Assembly (NCBI GenBank): GCA_963816315.1
Contig: CAWFJZ010000013.1
Coordinates: 1 to 64,000 of the forward strand
Length of the DNA stretch: 64,000 nt
Direction: 5' to 3'
Origin: CADEEN01 sp963816315
GTDB lineage: Bacteria > Pseudomonadota > Gammaproteobacteria > Burkholderiales > Burkholderiaceae_C
How positions within the stretch are numbered: the stretch's first letter is position 1; each line of letters opens with the position of its first letter. Under the pieces are notes generated by a model. That model was not told where the DNA came from and ran no database searches. It saw only the letters and a program-made list of their open reading frames with translations. Below are positions 63,176 through 64,000 of the stretch, piece by piece. Made by a program: the position numbers and the translations under genes.

Positions 63176-63850
63176 ATGAACCGAACAGTACATTCCGCCC
63201 CGGCGCGCAAGGCCGTCAAGACCAAGGCCGCGCCGCGCACCAACGACCCCGAGCGCACGATGGCCGACATCCTCGAAGTGGCGACGCGCGAGTTCGCCGA
63301 GAAGGGCCTGGCCGGGGCGCGCATCGACGCCATCGCCGAAGCGATGCGCACCAGCAAGCGCATGATCTATTACTACTTCGGCAGCAAGGAGGGCCTGTAC
63401 CTCAAGGTGCTGGAGGAGTCGTACCGGCGCATCCGCCAGATCGAGTCCGAGGCCCACCTCGACGATCTGCAGCCCGAGGATGCGCTGCGGCGCCTGGTCG
63501 GCCACACCGTGGACTACCAGTGGGAGCACCCCGAGTTCGTGCGCCTCGTGCAGAGCGAAAACATCCACCGCGCCGAGTACCTGGCGCAGAGCAAGATGAT
63601 CCGCAAGTTGAACGTGCCGGCGATCGACAGCCTGACGCGCATCATCGAGCGCGGGCAGAAGGCCGGCGTCTTCCGCGCCGGGCTCGACGCGATCGACCTG
63701 CACATGTCGATCAGCGCGCTGGCGGTCTTCAACGTCGCCAACCGTCACACCTTCGCGCTGATCTTCGAGCGCGACCTCGACTCGCCGCGCGCGATGGTGG
63801 CGCGGCGCGACAGCATCATCGAAATGGTGGTGCGGTTCGCACGCAAGTAG
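63176..63850 (+). CDS. TetR/AcrR family transcriptional regulator
   Basis: 224 aa. N-terminal basic tail, HTH at about residues 40-70 (ILEVATREFAEKGLAGARID, AIAEAMRTSKRMIYYYFGSK), then a helical ligand domain (QWEHPEFVRLVQSENIHRAE, TRIIERGQKAGVFRAGLDAI) close to the TetR_C CgmR/NicS-like group. ATG 63176. It probably controls the gene starting at 63951. Confidence 0.92.
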   Translation: MNRTVHSAPARKAVKTKAAPRTNDPERTMADILEVATREFAEKGLAGARIDAIAEAMRTSKRMIYYYFGSKEGLYLKVLEESYRRIRQIESEAHLDDLQPEDALRRLVGHTVDYQWEHPEFVRLVQSENIHRAEYLAQSKMIRKLNVPAIDSLTRIIERGQKAGVFRAGLDAIDLHMSISALAVFNVANRHTFALIFERDLDSPRAMVARRDSIIEMVVRFARK

Positions 63851-63950
63851 TAACGTCTGGCGCGCTGAAACGAGCGAGCGCGGTTACGGGTTTTCCCGGA
63901 TCACAAAACTAACCAGTTCGTACATTATTCGGCCCCAAGGAGACAAACCC
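63851..63950 (+). promoter_or_regulatory. Promoter and ribosome site of the last gene
   Basis: 100 bases. An A+T-rich stretch, ACTAACCAGTTCGTACATTA (63908-63927), stands out and resembles the GAACAGTACATTCC sequence at 63185-63198 near the TetR start, so both may contain the TetR operator. AAGGAGAC lies six bases before ATG 63951. Confidence 0.5.
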
Positions 63951-64000
63951 ATGGAATGGCTCGACAAGGCCGCCGCGGCCTACTGCAAGTTGCTCGAGTT
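63951..64000 (+). CDS. Start of a gene cut by the window edge
   Basis: Sixteen codons are visible (MEWLDKAAAAYCKLLE). An amphipathic start of this kind occurs in DctQ-type small permeases of TRAP transporters, but 16 residues are too few to name it. ATG 63951 with a strong ribosome site AAGGAGAC. Confidence 0.6.
   Translation, partial: MEWLDKAAAAYCKLLE

Overview
The window is a high-GC chromosomal segment from a Gram-negative bacterium, most likely a betaproteobacterium of the order Burkholderiales (Leptothrix/Rubrivivax/Methylibium-like). This rests on gene content and order: an exbB-exbD-lpxK-ycaR-kdsB-adk block, xseA followed by sodB, and a tandem tRNA-Pro/tRNA-Arg pair. No 16S gene is present, so the assignment is inference.

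Layout. 0-4.7 kb: the end of a frame-broken TonB-dependent receptor, then a VapBC toxin-antitoxin pair between a decayed partial copy and an intact copy of a short-chain dehydrogenase gene. 4.7-12.7 kb: housekeeping (adenylate kinase, lipid A/KDO enzymes, ExbBD, exonuclease VII, Fe-superoxide dismutase, a broken endonuclease/phosphatase gene, EF-hand and DUF192 proteins). 12.8-19.2 kb: a membrane-associated protein, two tRNAs, a heme-c sensor with HAMP but no output domain, a 266-bp MITE-like element, and a compact cbb3-type oxidase set (CcoN, CcoO, monoheme cytochrome c, SCO). 19.2-56.6 kb: a long stress and micro-oxic metabolism island with two Crp/Fnr-type regulators, a CoA-transferase, CbpA/CbpM, BON and DUF3309 proteins, YihY, a histidine kinase, an RNB ribonuclease, an alcohol dehydrogenase, a VIT protein, a MacAB-like exporter, three P-type ATPases, trehalose genes (otsA, otsB, GH15), phosphoketolase, a universal stress protein, an AI-2E transporter and several small unknown proteins. 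56.7-64 kb: methyltransferase, broken Bug-type binding protein, a large MalT/SARP-like regulator, small unknowns and a TetR regulator with the start of its neighbour.

Main discovery candidate. Across 19.2-55 kb nearly every transcription unit is preceded by a recurring imperfect palindrome, TGTKCG-N4-CGNACA, often extended by GTC/GAC on its flanks. I see ten good copies and one divergent copy, almost all intergenic, and none outside this island. At the first Crp/Fnr gene the palindrome is perfect over 20 bases and is centred 41.5 bases before the start point implied by a TATAGT box, the class II activator position. Both Crp/Fnr genes carry a copy upstream. This looks like a self-regulated Crp/Fnr regulon joining respiration, carbon overflow, trehalose-linked stress defence, cation pumps and envelope proteins.

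Caution. At least twelve single-base frame breaks occur in otherwise well conserved genes. Some may be real decay (TonB receptor, duplicated dehydrogenase fragment), but the number suggests residual sequencing or assembly error, so broken genes should be confirmed in reads.
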